DNA of 60,000 bases from Lineus longissimus (lineage: Eukaryota; Nemertea; Pilidiophora; Heteronemertea; Lineidae). The stretch covers positions 9,700,953 through 9,760,952 of the forward strand of contig NC_088324.1 in NCBI RefSeq assembly GCF_910592395.1, read 5' to 3'. Below, piece after piece: positions 1-9,727 of the stretch. Below the pieces are notes generated by a model. The model ran no database searches and was not told the origin of the DNA. It worked only from the letters and a program-made list of their open reading frames with translations. A program made the translations under genes and the position numbers. Position 1 is the first letter of the stretch. Each line of letters starts with the position of its first letter.

Positions 1-993
1 TGCTGTAGCAAAACCTCCCAACTCATTCAAAAAATCAATATAGGCTAAACTACGTCCTTGAAAACCTGTGACCGACTCATAAAAGTAATAGGACCATGTT
101 CCCACAAACGGCGACAGAAGTATGACATATGTTATCGATACTGCGAGAAGATTAATCAAACACCGCATCTCCTTCTTTGACATGGTTTGGCCCTTTGATC
201 CAGATCTTAGTGTTTTGTCCTTTGAGTGTATTCCGATTATGATGATGGTGTTCAAAACACAAATGATGATTGAAGGCCCTACTTGTATCAAAGTGAAAAC
301 TTGTACCGCAGCTGTGACTAGGAACCAACTTGGCTGTTCAGATGGCTCAAAATGACACCGGGGTCTGTAGGGCCTACCAGGGGGCAACTTATCAAGAATT
401 CTGTTAACATACGCCATGTCGATCCAAAGAATTAGGGAACTTATGAGAAGAAAAACGAGGACAAGCTTTCTTCGTTTAGGAGTGGCGATACTGGCTGTTT
501 TCAGCGGAAACAAGACCGCAATGGTTCTTTCCATGGAAAATGCAATGATTATCCAAGCGGACATGAACTGGCAATTAAACCAGACATAGGTCGCGATTTT
601 ACATTTGATATCAGTCAGGTTTAAAGATAGGACTATTCGACGGTTAGACATATAATAGATGCTTAGCTGCTGATTGATATCATAGTTGCAGGTTAGGTTG
701 CCCAGGTCGGATACTGCCAGACATCCAAGATAGACGGCGCTGGCGTTGTCCCTCTTTCTCTGGCGAATGAAGATAACTATACTCATGATGTTCCCTAAAA
801 TACCAAGATTCATGAAAATTATTACGAGATATCCGCCAAATACTGTGACGAATTCATAGAAGGAATCGAAGATTGTCAGAACTTCAACGATGTCGGATGT
901 CGATAAGGCAATCGAGGTGTTGTCACTTTCTTGTGTCATTCCACCAAGTGTGTTTCCGATATTTGTTCCATTTGGGTTGGATTCCGTTTGCAT
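1..993 (-). CDS. class A GPCR, array copy 1 (C-terminus cut by window edge)
   Basis: Rhodopsin-like seven-helix receptor visible from its ATG (991-993) to the middle of TM7; about 35 C-terminal residues lie outside the window. The frame is open throughout. It is an almost exact copy of array copy 12 at a constant offset of 28,330 bp, so the missing end can be expected to be class III (K-R-I ending). It has a Met in FSMERT, an N-L-T sequon in ECL1 before the conserved TM3 cysteine, and the PPGRPYRPR form of ECL2. Differences from copy 12 that I checked are mostly silent. Role inferred as a plasma-membrane ligand receptor; the ligand is unknown. Confidence 0.88.
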   Translation of the reverse strand, partial: MQTESNPNGTNIGNTLGGMTQESDNTSIALSTSDIVEVLTIFDSFYEFVTVFGGYLVIIFMNLGILGNIMSIVIFIRQRKRDNASAVYLGCLAVSDLGNLTCNYDINQQLSIYYMSNRRIVLSLNLTDIKCKIATYVWFNCQFMSAWIIIAFSMERTIAVLFPLKTASIATPKRRKLVLVFLLISSLILWIDMAYVNRILDKLPPGRPYRPRCHFEPSEQPSWFLVTAAVQVFTLIQVGPSIIICVLNTIIIIGIHSKDKTLRSGSKGQTMSKKEMRCLINLLAVSITYVILLSPFVGTWSYYFYESVTGFQGRSLAYIDFLNELGGFATA

Positions 994-1422
994 GTTTTCA
1001 GATGGGTTGATTCCCACAAAGTTTTAAGCCGTATGCATATATGTTACCTGCCATAAACCACCTGAATTCATCCTACTGCATTCACTCATACGAACGATGG
1101 TTGCTTGAAGTCAATTGAGTGTTGTCGGTTGATACTCTGACCAACAGAACCAATGCGTTTTCATCTGACTCAGAAAGCAATTTAAAACTTGAAGCATCTC
1201 CAATCATTCTAGTAATTTGTCCACATGGAAAAAAAATCTCAACAAGCTTCATGTTACCCAATGTTCTGAGGAAAAAGTTGTTATTTTTGTTACATCTCCA
1301 TAATGATATTCCCTGTAGGCTATTCTGTGAACATGAGTTTTCGGTAGCATATTATGCACATCATGGAAATTCGTGTTGGCCTTTTGCTTAATGTAGGTTT
1401 TCTGTCACAGAAGAATTGATTT

Positions 1423-1498
1423 GGGCTGTCGGAGTGGCACAGTTCAAACATCAGTGTCTGTCACATCTGAGGCACCGGGTTTGATTCCCAATCAGTCC
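1423..1498 (+). repeat. tRNA-like (SINE-head) element, spacer 1
   Basis: Exactly 76 bp with tRNA layout: acceptor halves gggctgt and tcagtcc pair at six of seven positions (one G-T), a box A-like tggcacagtt, and a T-arm with box B ggtttgattcc (consensus ggttcgantcc) around a 7-base loop. The anticodon arm is replaced by a 6-bp stem with a 10-base loop in most copies (gtgcct/aggcac), so it is not a functional tRNA. Best read as the pol III promoter head of a tRNA-derived SINE fixed in the repeat unit. Confidence 0.6.
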
Positions 1499-1820
1499 TG
1501 GTGTACTCGGGTAACAGAAGGGGCGACTCGATATTTATTGTTCATTGATGGCACCGTGGTAGAAACTATGACGATTATCACAAACCTTGTTGTACATCAG
1601 ATCCCATCATAGACCTTATGATGGGCCATCGTTGGTTCTATTATGGTCCATGGTAGATTCTATGATGGTAGTTCCATCAAAGATCTGATGAAGATTGGTT
1701 CCAGCAAAATGCACCTAAGCATGAAAGTACCCATTTGACAGCTTTCCGAATTCTGGGAAATAAGAATTGTCCCACTGGCAAATCCAATATAAATTCTTTG
1801 ATAGCCCAACTACTAGGTAA

Positions 1821-1968
1821 ACTACAGGGAGGACATTATCGGCTCTGTGAACAAGGCAATTTGAGATGCAATTTCTGAGGAAAAAACGCGGAGGAAACTT
1901 ATGCTGGCTAAGAGACTGCCCAAGGAAGGCACTTCTAGATTCTACCATGAGCCATCTATGACTCGATC
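1821..1968 (+). repeat. invertible spacer core, forward orientation (example)
   Basis: Segment of about 150 bp running from ctacagggaggacattatc to gccatctatgactcgatc. The same sequence is present reversed and complemented in other spacers, for example 11751-11891. Short quasi-palindromes built on tcatagattctatgatgg flank it on both sides. Confidence 0.7.
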
Positions 1969-2152
1969 TACAATAGATATTATCCGTCTATGATTCTGTG
2001 ATGAAGAATCTCCATCATTGAGTCGTAGATGGAAACACATGAGCGTATGGGTCCATCATTGATTGTATGACTGATTCATTATAGAATTTTGAAGCGCCAT
2101 CAAAGAATTTTTATATTGGATTCCACTAACAAAGGTTCAGGGTGAATTGGGA

Positions 2153-2172
2153 GACCTCTTGTTTAAGAGGTC
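2153..2172 (-). other. conserved 8-bp hairpin just downstream of the receptor stop
   Basis: Perfect inverted repeat, 8-bp arms and a 4-base loop (gacctcttgtttaagaggtc), 43 bp past the stop of copy 2 and so probably in the 3' UTR. Identical hairpins occur at 4476-4495, 6799-6818, 25440-25459, 30481-30500, 32803-32822, 42073-42092, 47130-47149 and 49454-49473, always in class I spacers. Arms are mismatched in front of copies 5, 7, 15 and 22 and in class II and III tails. It could be an RNA element, but its sequence does not fit the histone 3' stem-loop. Confidence 0.45.
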
Positions 2173-2215
2173 TGTGTGATGTTACAGAAAAACAGTATAC
2201 ACCAGCATATCGCAA

Positions 2216-3316
2216 TTAGGTGCATTTTCTTCCACAGTTGAAAACTTTCTTCAATTCCTCCTGGTAAAATTCTAGCGATATCGTATAAATCAGGAAATTA
2301 ACTCCGTAATTGACAGAAGTGAGTGCTGTAGTAAAACTTCCCAACTCAGTCAAAAAATCAATGTAGGCTAAACTACGTCCTTGAAAACCTGTGACCGACT
2401 CATAAAAGTAATAGGCCCATGTTCCCACAAACGGAGACAGAAATACGACATATGTTATCGATACTGCAAGAAGATTTATCAAACACTGCATCTCCTTCTT
2501 TGACATGGATTGGCCCTTTGAAGCGGATCTTAGTGTTTTGTCCTTTGAGCGTATTCCGATGATGATGATGGTGTTCAAAACACAAATGATGATTGAAGGC
2601 CCTACTTGTATCAAAGTGAAAACTTGTACCGCAGCTGTGACTAGGAACCAACTTGGAAGTTCTGATGGCTCAAAATGACACTGGGGTCTGTAGGGCCTAC
2701 CAGGGGGCATCTTACCAAGAATTTTGCTAACATATCCTATGTTGATCCAAAGAATAAGGGAACTTATGAGAAGAAAAACAAGGACAAGCTTTCTTCGTTT
2801 AGGAGTGACGATACTGGCTATTTTCAGTGGAAACAAGACCGCAATGGTTCTTTCCACGGAAAATGCAATGATTATCCAAGCGGACATGAACTGGCAATTA
2901 AACCAGACATAGGTCGAGATTTTACATTCGATATTAGTCGGGTTTAAAGATAGGACAATTCGACGGTTAGACATATAATAGATGCTTAGCTGCTGATTGA
3001 TATCATAGTTGCAAGCGAGGTTGCCCAGGTCGGATACTGCCAGACATCCAAGATAGACGGCGCTAGCGTTGTCCCTCTTTCTCTGGCGAATGAAGATAAC
3101 TATACTCATGATGTTCCCTAAAATACCAACATTCATGAAAATTATTATGAGATATCCGCCAAATACTGCGACGAATTCATAGAAGGAATCGAAGTTTGTC
3201 AGATCTTCAACAATGTCAGATGTCGATAAGGCAATCGAGGTGTTGTCACTTTCTTGCGTCATTCCACCAAGTGTGTTTCCGATGTTTGTTCCGTTTGGGT
3301 TGGATTCTGTTTGCAT
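2216..3316 (-). CDS. class A (rhodopsin-like) 7TM GPCR, array copy 2
   Basis: Reference description for the array. The 366-residue product starts at ATG 3314-3316; an in-frame TAA lies 11 codons upstream, with only a GTG between. N-terminus (about 1-46) is extracellular with sequons at N8 and N25. TM1 about 47-76 has GILGN (N68); TM2 has LAVSD (D96); C131 before TM3 pairs with C213 in ECL2; TM3 ends in E-R-T (155-157), the DRY equivalent; TM4 has W190; TM5 P240; TM6 P295 but no CWxP; TM7 ends N-F-L-I-Y (340-344), an NPxxY lacking Pro. Helix 8 is followed by C361 and C365, possible palmitoylation sites. ECL2 here is the IGYVSKILGKMPPG type with SELPSW. Family membership is clear; the ligand is not. 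Confidence 0.92.
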   Translation of the reverse strand: MQTESNPNGTNIGNTLGGMTQESDNTSIALSTSDIVEDLTNFDSFYEFVAVFGGYLIIIFMNVGILGNIMSIVIFIRQRKRDNASAVYLGCLAVSDLGNLACNYDINQQLSIYYMSNRRIVLSLNPTNIECKISTYVWFNCQFMSAWIIIAFSVERTIAVLFPLKIASIVTPKRRKLVLVFLLISSLILWINIGYVSKILGKMPPGRPYRPQCHFEPSELPSWFLVTAAVQVFTLIQVGPSIIICVLNTIIIIGIRSKDKTLRSASKGQSMSKKEMQCLINLLAVSITYVVFLSPFVGTWAYYFYESVTGFQGRSLAYIDFLTELGSFTTALTSVNYGVNFLIYTISLEFYQEELKKVFNCGRKCT

Positions 3317-3320
3317 GTTT

Positions 3321-3377
3321 TCAGATGGGTTGGTTCCCACAAAGTTTTAAGCAATATGCGAATGTGTTACCTGCCAT
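3321..3377 (-). promoter_or_regulatory. upstream ORF (18 codons) ending 4 nt before the receptor ATG
   Basis: On the minus strand an ATG at 3375-3377 opens a short frame, MAGNTFAYCLKLCGNQPI, whose TGA (3321-3323) is four bases from the receptor ATG. The same frame, from ATG end +5 to +61, recurs in almost every copy, usually as MAGNIYAYGLKLCGNQPI. It is lost in copy 23 (no ATG), ends early in copies 9 and 25, and starts MVGN in copy 18. In eukaryotes such a frame usually lowers or gates translation of the main ORF. Whether it lies inside the transcript is not known. Confidence 0.5.
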
Positions 3378-3748
3378 AAACCACCTGAATTCATCCTGCT
3401 GCATTCACTCATATGAACGATGATTGCTTGAAGTCAATTGAGTGTTGTCGGTTGATACTCTGACCAACAGAACCAATGCGTGTTCTTCTGGCTCAAAACA
3501 CAATTTGAAACTTCAAGCATCTCCAATCATTCGAGTAATTTGTCCACGTGGAAAAAAACTCTCAACAAGCTTCCTGTTACCTGAAAATGTTCTGAGGAAA
3601 AAGTTGTTATTTTTATTACATCTCCATAATGATATTTCCATAGGCTATTCTGTGAACATGAGTTTTCAGTAGCATGTCATGCACATCATGGAAATTTCGT
3701 GTTGGCCTTTTTCTTGATGTAGGTTTTCTGTCACAGAAGAATTTATTT

Positions 3749-3823
3749 GGGCTTTTGGAGTGCACAGTTTAAGCATCAGTGCCTGTCACATCTGAGGCAC
3801 CGGGTTTGATTCCCAGTCAGTCC
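3749..3823 (+). repeat. tRNA-like element, spacer 2
   Basis: Same element as at 1423-1498; 75 bp, one base lost in the box A region (gtgcacag), so promoter activity is less likely. Confidence 0.55.
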
Positions 3824-4538
3824 TGTTGTACTCGGGTAACAGAAAGGGCGACTCGATATTTATTGTTCATTGATGGCACCGTGGTAGAATCTATGACGAT
3901 TATCACAAACCTTGTTGTACAGCAGATCCCATCATAGACCTAATGATGGGCCATCGTTGGTTCTATTATGGTCCATTGTAGATTCTATGATGGTAGTTCC
4001 ATCATAGATCTGATGAGGATTGGTTCCAGCAAAATGCACCTAAGCATGGAAGTACCCATTTGACAGCTTTCAGAATTCTGGGAAATAAGAATAGTCCCAC
4101 TGGCAAATCCAATATAAATTCTTTGATAGCCCAACTACCTTGTAAACAACAGGGAGGACATTATCGGCTCTGTAAACAAGTTAATTTGAGATGCAATTTC
4201 TGAGGCAAAAACGCGGAGGAAACTGATGCTGTCTCAGAGACTGCCCAAGGAAGGAGCTTCTAGATTCTACCATGAGCCATCTATGACTCGATCTATGATA
4301 GAGAATATCCGTCAATGATTCTGTGATGGAAAATCTCCATCATTGAGTCATAGATGGAAACACATGAGCATATGGGTCCATTATTGATTCTATGATTGAA
4401 TCATTATAGAATTTTGAATGGCCATCAAAGAATTTATATTGGATTCCGCTTACAAAGTTCCAGGGTAAAGTGGAAGACCTCTTGTTTAAGAGGTCTGTGT
4501 GATGTTACAGAAAAACAGTATACACCAGCATGTCGCAT

Positions 4539-5639
4539 TTAGGTGCATTTTCTTCCACAGTTGAAAACTTTCTTCAGTTCCTCCTGGTAAAATTCTAGCG
4601 ATATCGTATAAATCACGAAATTAACTCCGTAATTGACGGTCGTGAGTGCTGTAGCAAAACCTCCCAACTCAGTCAAAAAATCAATGTAGGCTAAACTACG
4701 TCCTTGAAAACCTGTGACTGACTCATAAAAGTAATAGGACCATGTTCCCACAAACGGAGACAGAAGTACGACATATGTTATCGATACTGCGAGAAGATTA
4801 ATCAAACACCGCATCTCCTTCTTTGACATGGTTTGGCCCTTTGAAGCGGATCTTAGTGTTTTGTCCTTTGAGCGTATTCCGATGATGATGATGGTGTTCA
4901 AAACACAAATGATGATTGAAGGCCCTACTTGTATCAAAGTGAAAACTTGTACCGCAGCTGTGACCAGGAACCAACTTGGCTCTTCAGAAGGCTCAAAATG
5001 GCACTGGGGTCTGTAGGGCCTACCAGGGGGCAACTTATCAAGAATTCTGTTAACATACGCCATGTCGATCCAAAGAATAAGAGAAGTTATGAGAAGAAAA
5101 ACGAGGACAAGCTTTCTTCGTTTAGGAATGGCGATACTGGCTGTTTTCAGCGGTAACAAGACCGCAATGGTTCTTTCCACGGAAAATGCAATGATTATCC
5201 AAGCGGACATGAACTGGCAATTAAACCAGATATAGGTCGAGATTTTACATTTGAGATCAGTTATGTTTAAAGATAGGACTATTCGACGGTTAGACATATA
5301 ATAGATGCTTAGCTGCTGATTAACATCGTAGAGACAGGTGAGGTTTCCCAGGTCAGATACTGCCAGACATCCAAGATAGACGGCGCTAGCATTGTCCCTC
5401 TTTCTCTGGCGAATGAAGATAACTATACTCATGATGTTCCCTAAAATACCAACATTCATGAAAATAATTACGAGATATCCGCCAAATACTGCGACGAATT
5501 CATAGAAGGAATCGAAGTTTGTCAGATCTTCAACGATGTCAGATGTCGATAAGGCAATCGAGGTGTTGTCACTTTCTTGTGTCATTCCACTAAGTGTGTT
5601 TCTGATGTTTGTTCCGTTTGGGTTGGATTCTGTTTGCAT
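4539..5639 (-). CDS. class A GPCR, array copy 3
   Basis: Intact 366-residue receptor. It belongs to the group with IRNTLSGM at the N-terminus, shared only with copies 14 and 21. TM2/ECL1 reads LTCLYDVNQQ and the pre-TM3 stretch carries an N-I-T sequon, so ECL1 can be glycosylated. ECL2 is the MAYVNRILDKLPPG type with SEEPSW, a Glu not seen in the other copies. Class I 3' flank, with a perfect hairpin 43 bp beyond the stop. Very close to copies 14 and 21, implying block duplication. Confidence 0.91.
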   Translation of the reverse strand: MQTESNPNGTNIRNTLSGMTQESDNTSIALSTSDIVEDLTNFDSFYEFVAVFGGYLVIIFMNVGILGNIMSIVIFIRQRKRDNASAVYLGCLAVSDLGNLTCLYDVNQQLSIYYMSNRRIVLSLNITDLKCKISTYIWFNCQFMSAWIIIAFSVERTIAVLLPLKTASIAIPKRRKLVLVFLLITSLILWIDMAYVNRILDKLPPGRPYRPQCHFEPSEEPSWFLVTAAVQVFTLIQVGPSIIICVLNTIIIIGIRSKDKTLRSASKGQTMSKKEMRCLINLLAVSITYVVLLSPFVGTWSYYFYESVTGFQGRSLAYIDFLTELGGFATALTTVNYGVNFVIYTISLEFYQEELKKVFNCGRKCT

Positions 5640-6861
5640 GTTTTCAGATGGGTTGGTTCCCACAAAGTTTTAAGCCGTATGCATATATGTTACCTGCCAT
5701 AAACCACCTGAATTCATCCTACTGCATTCACTCATACGAACGATGATTGCTTGAAGTCAATTGAGTGTTGTCGGTTGATACTCTGACCAGCAGAACCAAT
5801 GCGTGTTCATCTGGCTCAGAACGTGATCTGAGACTTAAAACTTCTCCAATAATTCTAGTAATTTGCCCACGTGGAAAAAAAGTCTCAACAAGCTTCCTGT
5901 TACCTGAAAATGTTCTGAGGAAAAAGTTGTTATTTTTGTTACATCTCCATAATGATATCCCTGTAGGCTATTCTGTGAACATGAGTTTTCGGTAGCATAT
6001 TATGCACATCATAGAAATTCGTGTTGGCCTTTTGCTTAATGTAGGTTTTCTGTCACAGAAGAATTTATTTGGGCTGTCGTAGTGGCACAGTTCAAACATC
6101 AGTGTCTGTCACATCTGAGGCACCGGGTTTGATTCCCAATCAGTCCTGGTGTACTCGGGTAACAGAAGGGGCGACTCGATATTTATTGTTCATTGAAGGC
6201 ACCGTGGTAGAATCTATGACGATTATCACAAACCTTGTTGTACATCAGATCCCATCATAGACCTAATGATGGGCCATCGTTGGTTCTATTATGGTCCATG
6301 GTAGATTCTATGATGGTAGTTCCATCAAAGATCTGATGAAGATTGGTTCCAGCAAAATGCACCTAAGCATGAAAGTACCCATTTGACAGCTTTCAGAATT
6401 CTGGGAAATAAGAAAAGTCCCACTGGCAAATGCAATATAAATTCTTTGATAGCCCAACTACTAGGTAAACTACAGGGAGGACATTATCGGCTCTGTAAAC
6501 AAGGTAATTTGAGATGCAATTTCTGAGGCAAAAACGCGGAGGAAACCTATGCTGTCTCAGAGACTGCCCAAGGAAGGAGCTTCTAGATTCTACCATGAGC
6601 CATCTATGACTCGATCTTTGATAAAGATTATCCGTCTATGATTCTGTGATGAAGAATCTCCATCATTGAGTCATAGATGGAAACATATGAGCGTATGGGT
6701 CCATCATTGATTCTATGACTGATTCATTATAGAATTTTTAAGGGCCAACAAAGAATTTATATTGGATTCCACTAACAAAGGTTCAGGATGAATTGGAAGA
6801 CCTCTTGTTTAAGAGGTCTGTGTGATGTTACAGAAAAACAGTATACACCAGCATGTCGCAA
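5640..6861. other. spacer 3 (class I)
   Basis: Forward core about 6464-6616, hairpin 6799-6818. No coding potential seen. Confidence 0.75.
6071..6146 (+). repeat. tRNA-like element, spacer 3
   Basis: Full 76-bp copy with box A-like and box B-like motifs. Confidence 0.58.
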
Positions 6862-7962
6862 TTAGGTGCATTTTCTTCCACAGTTGAAAAATTTCTTCAA
6901 TTCCTCCTGGTAAAATTCTAGCGATATCGTATAAATCACGAAATTAACTCCGTAATTGACTGTAGTGAGTGCTGTAGCAAAACTTGCCAACTCAGTCAGA
7001 AAATCAATGTAGGTTAAACTACGTCCTTGAAAACCTGTGGCCGACTCATAGAAGTAATAGGACCATGTTCCCACAAACGGAGACAGAAATACGACATATG
7101 TTATCGATACTGCGAGAAGATTAATCAAACACCGCATCTCCTTTTTTGACATAGTTTGGCCCTTTGAACCAGATCTTAGTGTTTTGTCCTTTGAGCGTAT
7201 TCCGATTATGATGATGGTGTTCAAAACACAAATGATGATTGAAGGCCCTACTTGTATCAAAGTGAAAACTTGTACCGCAGCTGTGACTAGGAACCAACTT
7301 GGAAGTTCTGATGGCTCAAAATGACACTGGGGTCTGTAGGGCCTACCAGGGGGCATCTTACCAAGAATTTTGCTAACATATCCTATGTCGATCCAAAGAA
7401 TAAGGGAACTTATGAGAAGAAAAACAAGAGTGCAATTTCTTCGTTTAGAAGTGGCAATACTTGCTGTTTTTAGCGGAAACAAGACCGCAATGGTTCTTTC
7501 CACGGAAAATGCAATGATTATCCAAGCGGACATGAACTGGCAATTAAACCAGACATAGGTCAAAATTTTACATTCGATATCAGTCGGGTTTAAAGATAGG
7601 ACTATTTGACGGTTAGACATATAAAAGATGCTTAGCTGCTGATTTACGTGGTAAAGACAGGCGAGGTTTCCCAAGTCAGATACTGCCAGACATCCAAGAT
7701 AGACGGCGCTAGCGTTGTCCCTCTTTCTCTGGCGAATGAAGATAACTATACTCATGATGTTCCCTAAAATACCAACATTCATGAAAATTATTACGAGATA
7801 TCCGCCAAATACTGCGACGAATTCATAGAAAGAATCAAAGATTGTCAGACTTTCAACGATGTCAGATGTCGATAAGGCAATCGAGGTGTTGTCACTTTCT
7901 TGTGTCATTCCACCAAGTGTGTTTCCGATGTTAGTTCCGTTTGGGTTGGATTCCGTTTGCAT
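6862..7962 (-). CDS. class A GPCR, array copy 4
   Basis: Intact 366-residue receptor. Its distinctive N-terminal half (VESLTIFDSF, LACLYHVNQQLSIFYMSNRQ, IECKILT) is shared only with copy 6. TM4 begins with RRNCTLVF instead of RRKLVLVF. ECL2 is of the IGYVSKILGKMPPG, SELPSW type. It also has A-T-G-F in place of V-T-G-F in ECL3 and a Thr in LTYIDF. Class I 3' flank. It looks like the donor of the 5' part of pseudogene copy 6, 5,321 bp away. Confidence 0.91.
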   Translation of the reverse strand: MQTESNPNGTNIGNTLGGMTQESDNTSIALSTSDIVESLTIFDSFYEFVAVFGGYLVIIFMNVGILGNIMSIVIFIRQRKRDNASAVYLGCLAVSDLGNLACLYHVNQQLSIFYMSNRQIVLSLNPTDIECKILTYVWFNCQFMSAWIIIAFSVERTIAVLFPLKTASIATSKRRNCTLVFLLISSLILWIDIGYVSKILGKMPPGRPYRPQCHFEPSELPSWFLVTAAVQVFTLIQVGPSIIICVLNTIIIIGIRSKDKTLRSGSKGQTMSKKEMRCLINLLAVSITYVVFLSPFVGTWSYYFYESATGFQGRSLTYIDFLTELASFATALTTVNYGVNFVIYTISLEFYQEELKKFFNCGRKCT

Positions 7963-8395
7963 GTTTTCAGATGGGTTGGTTCCCACAAAGTTTTAAGCCG
8001 TATGCATATATGTTACCTGCCATAAACCACCTGAATTCATCCTACTGCATTCACTCATACGAACGATGATTGCTTGAAGTCAATTGAGTGTTGTCGGTTG
8101 ATACTCTGACCAACAGAACCAATGCGTGTTCAGCTGGCTCAGAACGTGATCTGAGACTTAATACTTCTCCAATCATTCGAGTAATTTGTCCACATGGAAA
8201 AAAAGTCTCAACAAGCTTCCTGTTACCTGAAACTGTTCTGAGGAAAAAAGTTGTTATTTTTGTTGCATCTCCATAATGATATCCCTGTAGACTATTCTGT
8301 GAACATGAGTTTTCAGTAGCATATTATGAACATCATGGAAATTTCGTGTTGGCCTTTTGCTTAATGTAGGTTTTCTGTCATAGAAGAATTGATTT

Positions 8396-8471
8396 GGGCT
8401 GTCAGTGTGGCACAGTTTAAACATCAGTGCCTGTCACATCTGAGGCACCGGGTTTGATTCCCAGTCAGTCC
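8396..8471 (+). repeat. tRNA-like element, spacer 4
   Basis: Full 76-bp copy; T-arm gggtttgattccc intact. Confidence 0.58.
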
Positions 8472-8547
8472 TGGTGTACTCATGTAACAGAAAGGGGGAC
8501 TCGATATTTATTGTTCATTGATTGCACCTTGGTAGAATCTATGACGA

Positions 8548-9218
8548 TTATCACAAACCTTGTTGTACAGCAGATCCCATCATTGACCTAATGATAGTCC
8601 ATCGTAGATTCTATGATGGTCCATCGTAGATTCTATGATGGGAGTTCCCTCATAGATCTGATGAAGATTGATTTCATCGAAATGCGTGTGAACATCAAAG
8701 TATAAACCCTCTGGGAAACCCTTCTGGGAAATAAGAGTAATTCACTAGCAATTTCAATATAAATTCTTCAACAATTCTATAACAGATTCCATCATAGAAG
8801 CAAAACTGGACTTGTGGTAGATGTAGCTACGTCCATTTGTTTCCTTCAATGACTTAATGATGGGGATTCTCCATCATAGATTCATCGATGAAGATTCTCT
8901 ATCATAGATGGCTCATGGTAGAATCTATTCCTTTGGGATTCTCTGAGACAGCATAGGTTTTCTCCAAGTTTTTATCACAAACCTTGTTGTACATCAGATC
9001 CCATTATAGACTTCATGATAGTCCGTCGTAGATATTATGATGGTCCATCGTAGATTCTATGATGTGAGTTCCCTCATAGATCTGATGAAGATTGGTTATC
9101 ACAAACCTTGTTGTACAACAGATCCCATCATAGACTTCATGATAGTCCATCGTAGATTCTATTATGGTCTATCGTAGATTCAATGATGGTTGTTCCATCA
9201 TAGATCTGATGAAGATTG
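8548..9218. repeat. three dispersed copies of a 123-bp spacer segment
   Basis: A segment running from ttatcacaaaccttgttgta to gatctgatgaagattg occurs at 8548-8670, 8972-9094 and 9096-9218; most spacers have one. The second copy abuts a truncated reverse-orientation core (8908-8969). The same arrangement is repeated 5,321 bp further on in spacer 6. Confidence 0.75.
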
Positions 9219-9727
9219 GTTCCAGCAAAATGCACCAGAGCATGAAAGTACCAATTTGACAGCTTTCAGAATTCTGGAAAATATGAAGTGTCCCACTGGC
9301 AAATCCAATATAAATGCTTTGATAGCCCAACTACTAGGTAAACTACAGGGAGAACATTATTGGCTCTGTAAACAAGGTAATTTGAGATGTAATTTCTGAG
9401 GCAAAAACGCGGAGGAAACCTATGCTGGCTCAGAGACTGCCCAAGGAAGGAGCTTCTAGATTCTACCATGAGCCATCTATGACTCGATCTGTGATAGCGA
9501 TTATCCATCTATGATTCTGTGATGGAGAATCTACATCATTGAGTCTTAGATGGAAACACATGAGTGTATGGGTCCATCATTCTGTCTATGTTTGAATCAT
9601 TACAGAATTTTGAATGGCCATCAAAGAATTTATATTGGATTCCACTGACAAAGGTTCAGGGTGAAGTGGAAGACCACTTGTTGAAGAAGTCTGTTACAGA
9701 AAAACAGTATACACCAGCATGTCGCAA

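Larger units (their letters stand above)
994..2215. other. spacer 1 (class I)
   Basis: Non-coding. Left part is the putative 5' leader and promoter region of copy 1, with the upstream ORF. The middle has the tRNA-like element; then short palindromes, the forward core (1821-1968), and the 3' hairpin of copy 2. Repeats spacer 12 almost exactly. Confidence 0.75.
3317..4538. other. spacer 2 (class I)
   Basis: Same layout as spacer 1; forward core about 4141-4293, hairpin 4476-4495. Nearly identical to spacers 13 and 20. Confidence 0.75.
7963..9727. other. spacer 4 (class I with both core orientations)
   Basis: Long spacer holding a truncated reverse core (8908-8969), three copies of the 123-bp segment and a complete forward core (about 9337-9489). 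Tail before copy 5 is the degenerate class I form without a matching hairpin. Confidence 0.75.

Noticed and set aside
1119-1391. Recurrent plus-strand open frames of 60-90 codons opposite the 5' leaders (such as 5765-5995 and 41036-41266)
   Set aside because: They start at TTG or GTG, not ATG, vary in length with small indels and lie in leader sequence; recurrence follows from unit duplication.
1423-1498. Functional tRNA gene
   Set aside because: Anticodon arm has a 10-base loop, T-arm outer pairs mismatch and box B deviates; repeated identically in spacers, so SINE-like.
3317-3340. N-terminal extension of eight residues from an upstream GTG
   Set aside because: GTG starts are not expected in an animal gene; the in-frame ATG at residue 9 has a purine at -3 and is the first ATG in the frame after a stop.
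3360-3378. Splice donor (CAG/GTAAC) in the leader implying a spliced first coding exon
   Set aside because: No acceptor AG lies between the in-frame TAA and the ATG, so an upstream coding exon cannot join the frame ahead of that ATG in the consensus copies.
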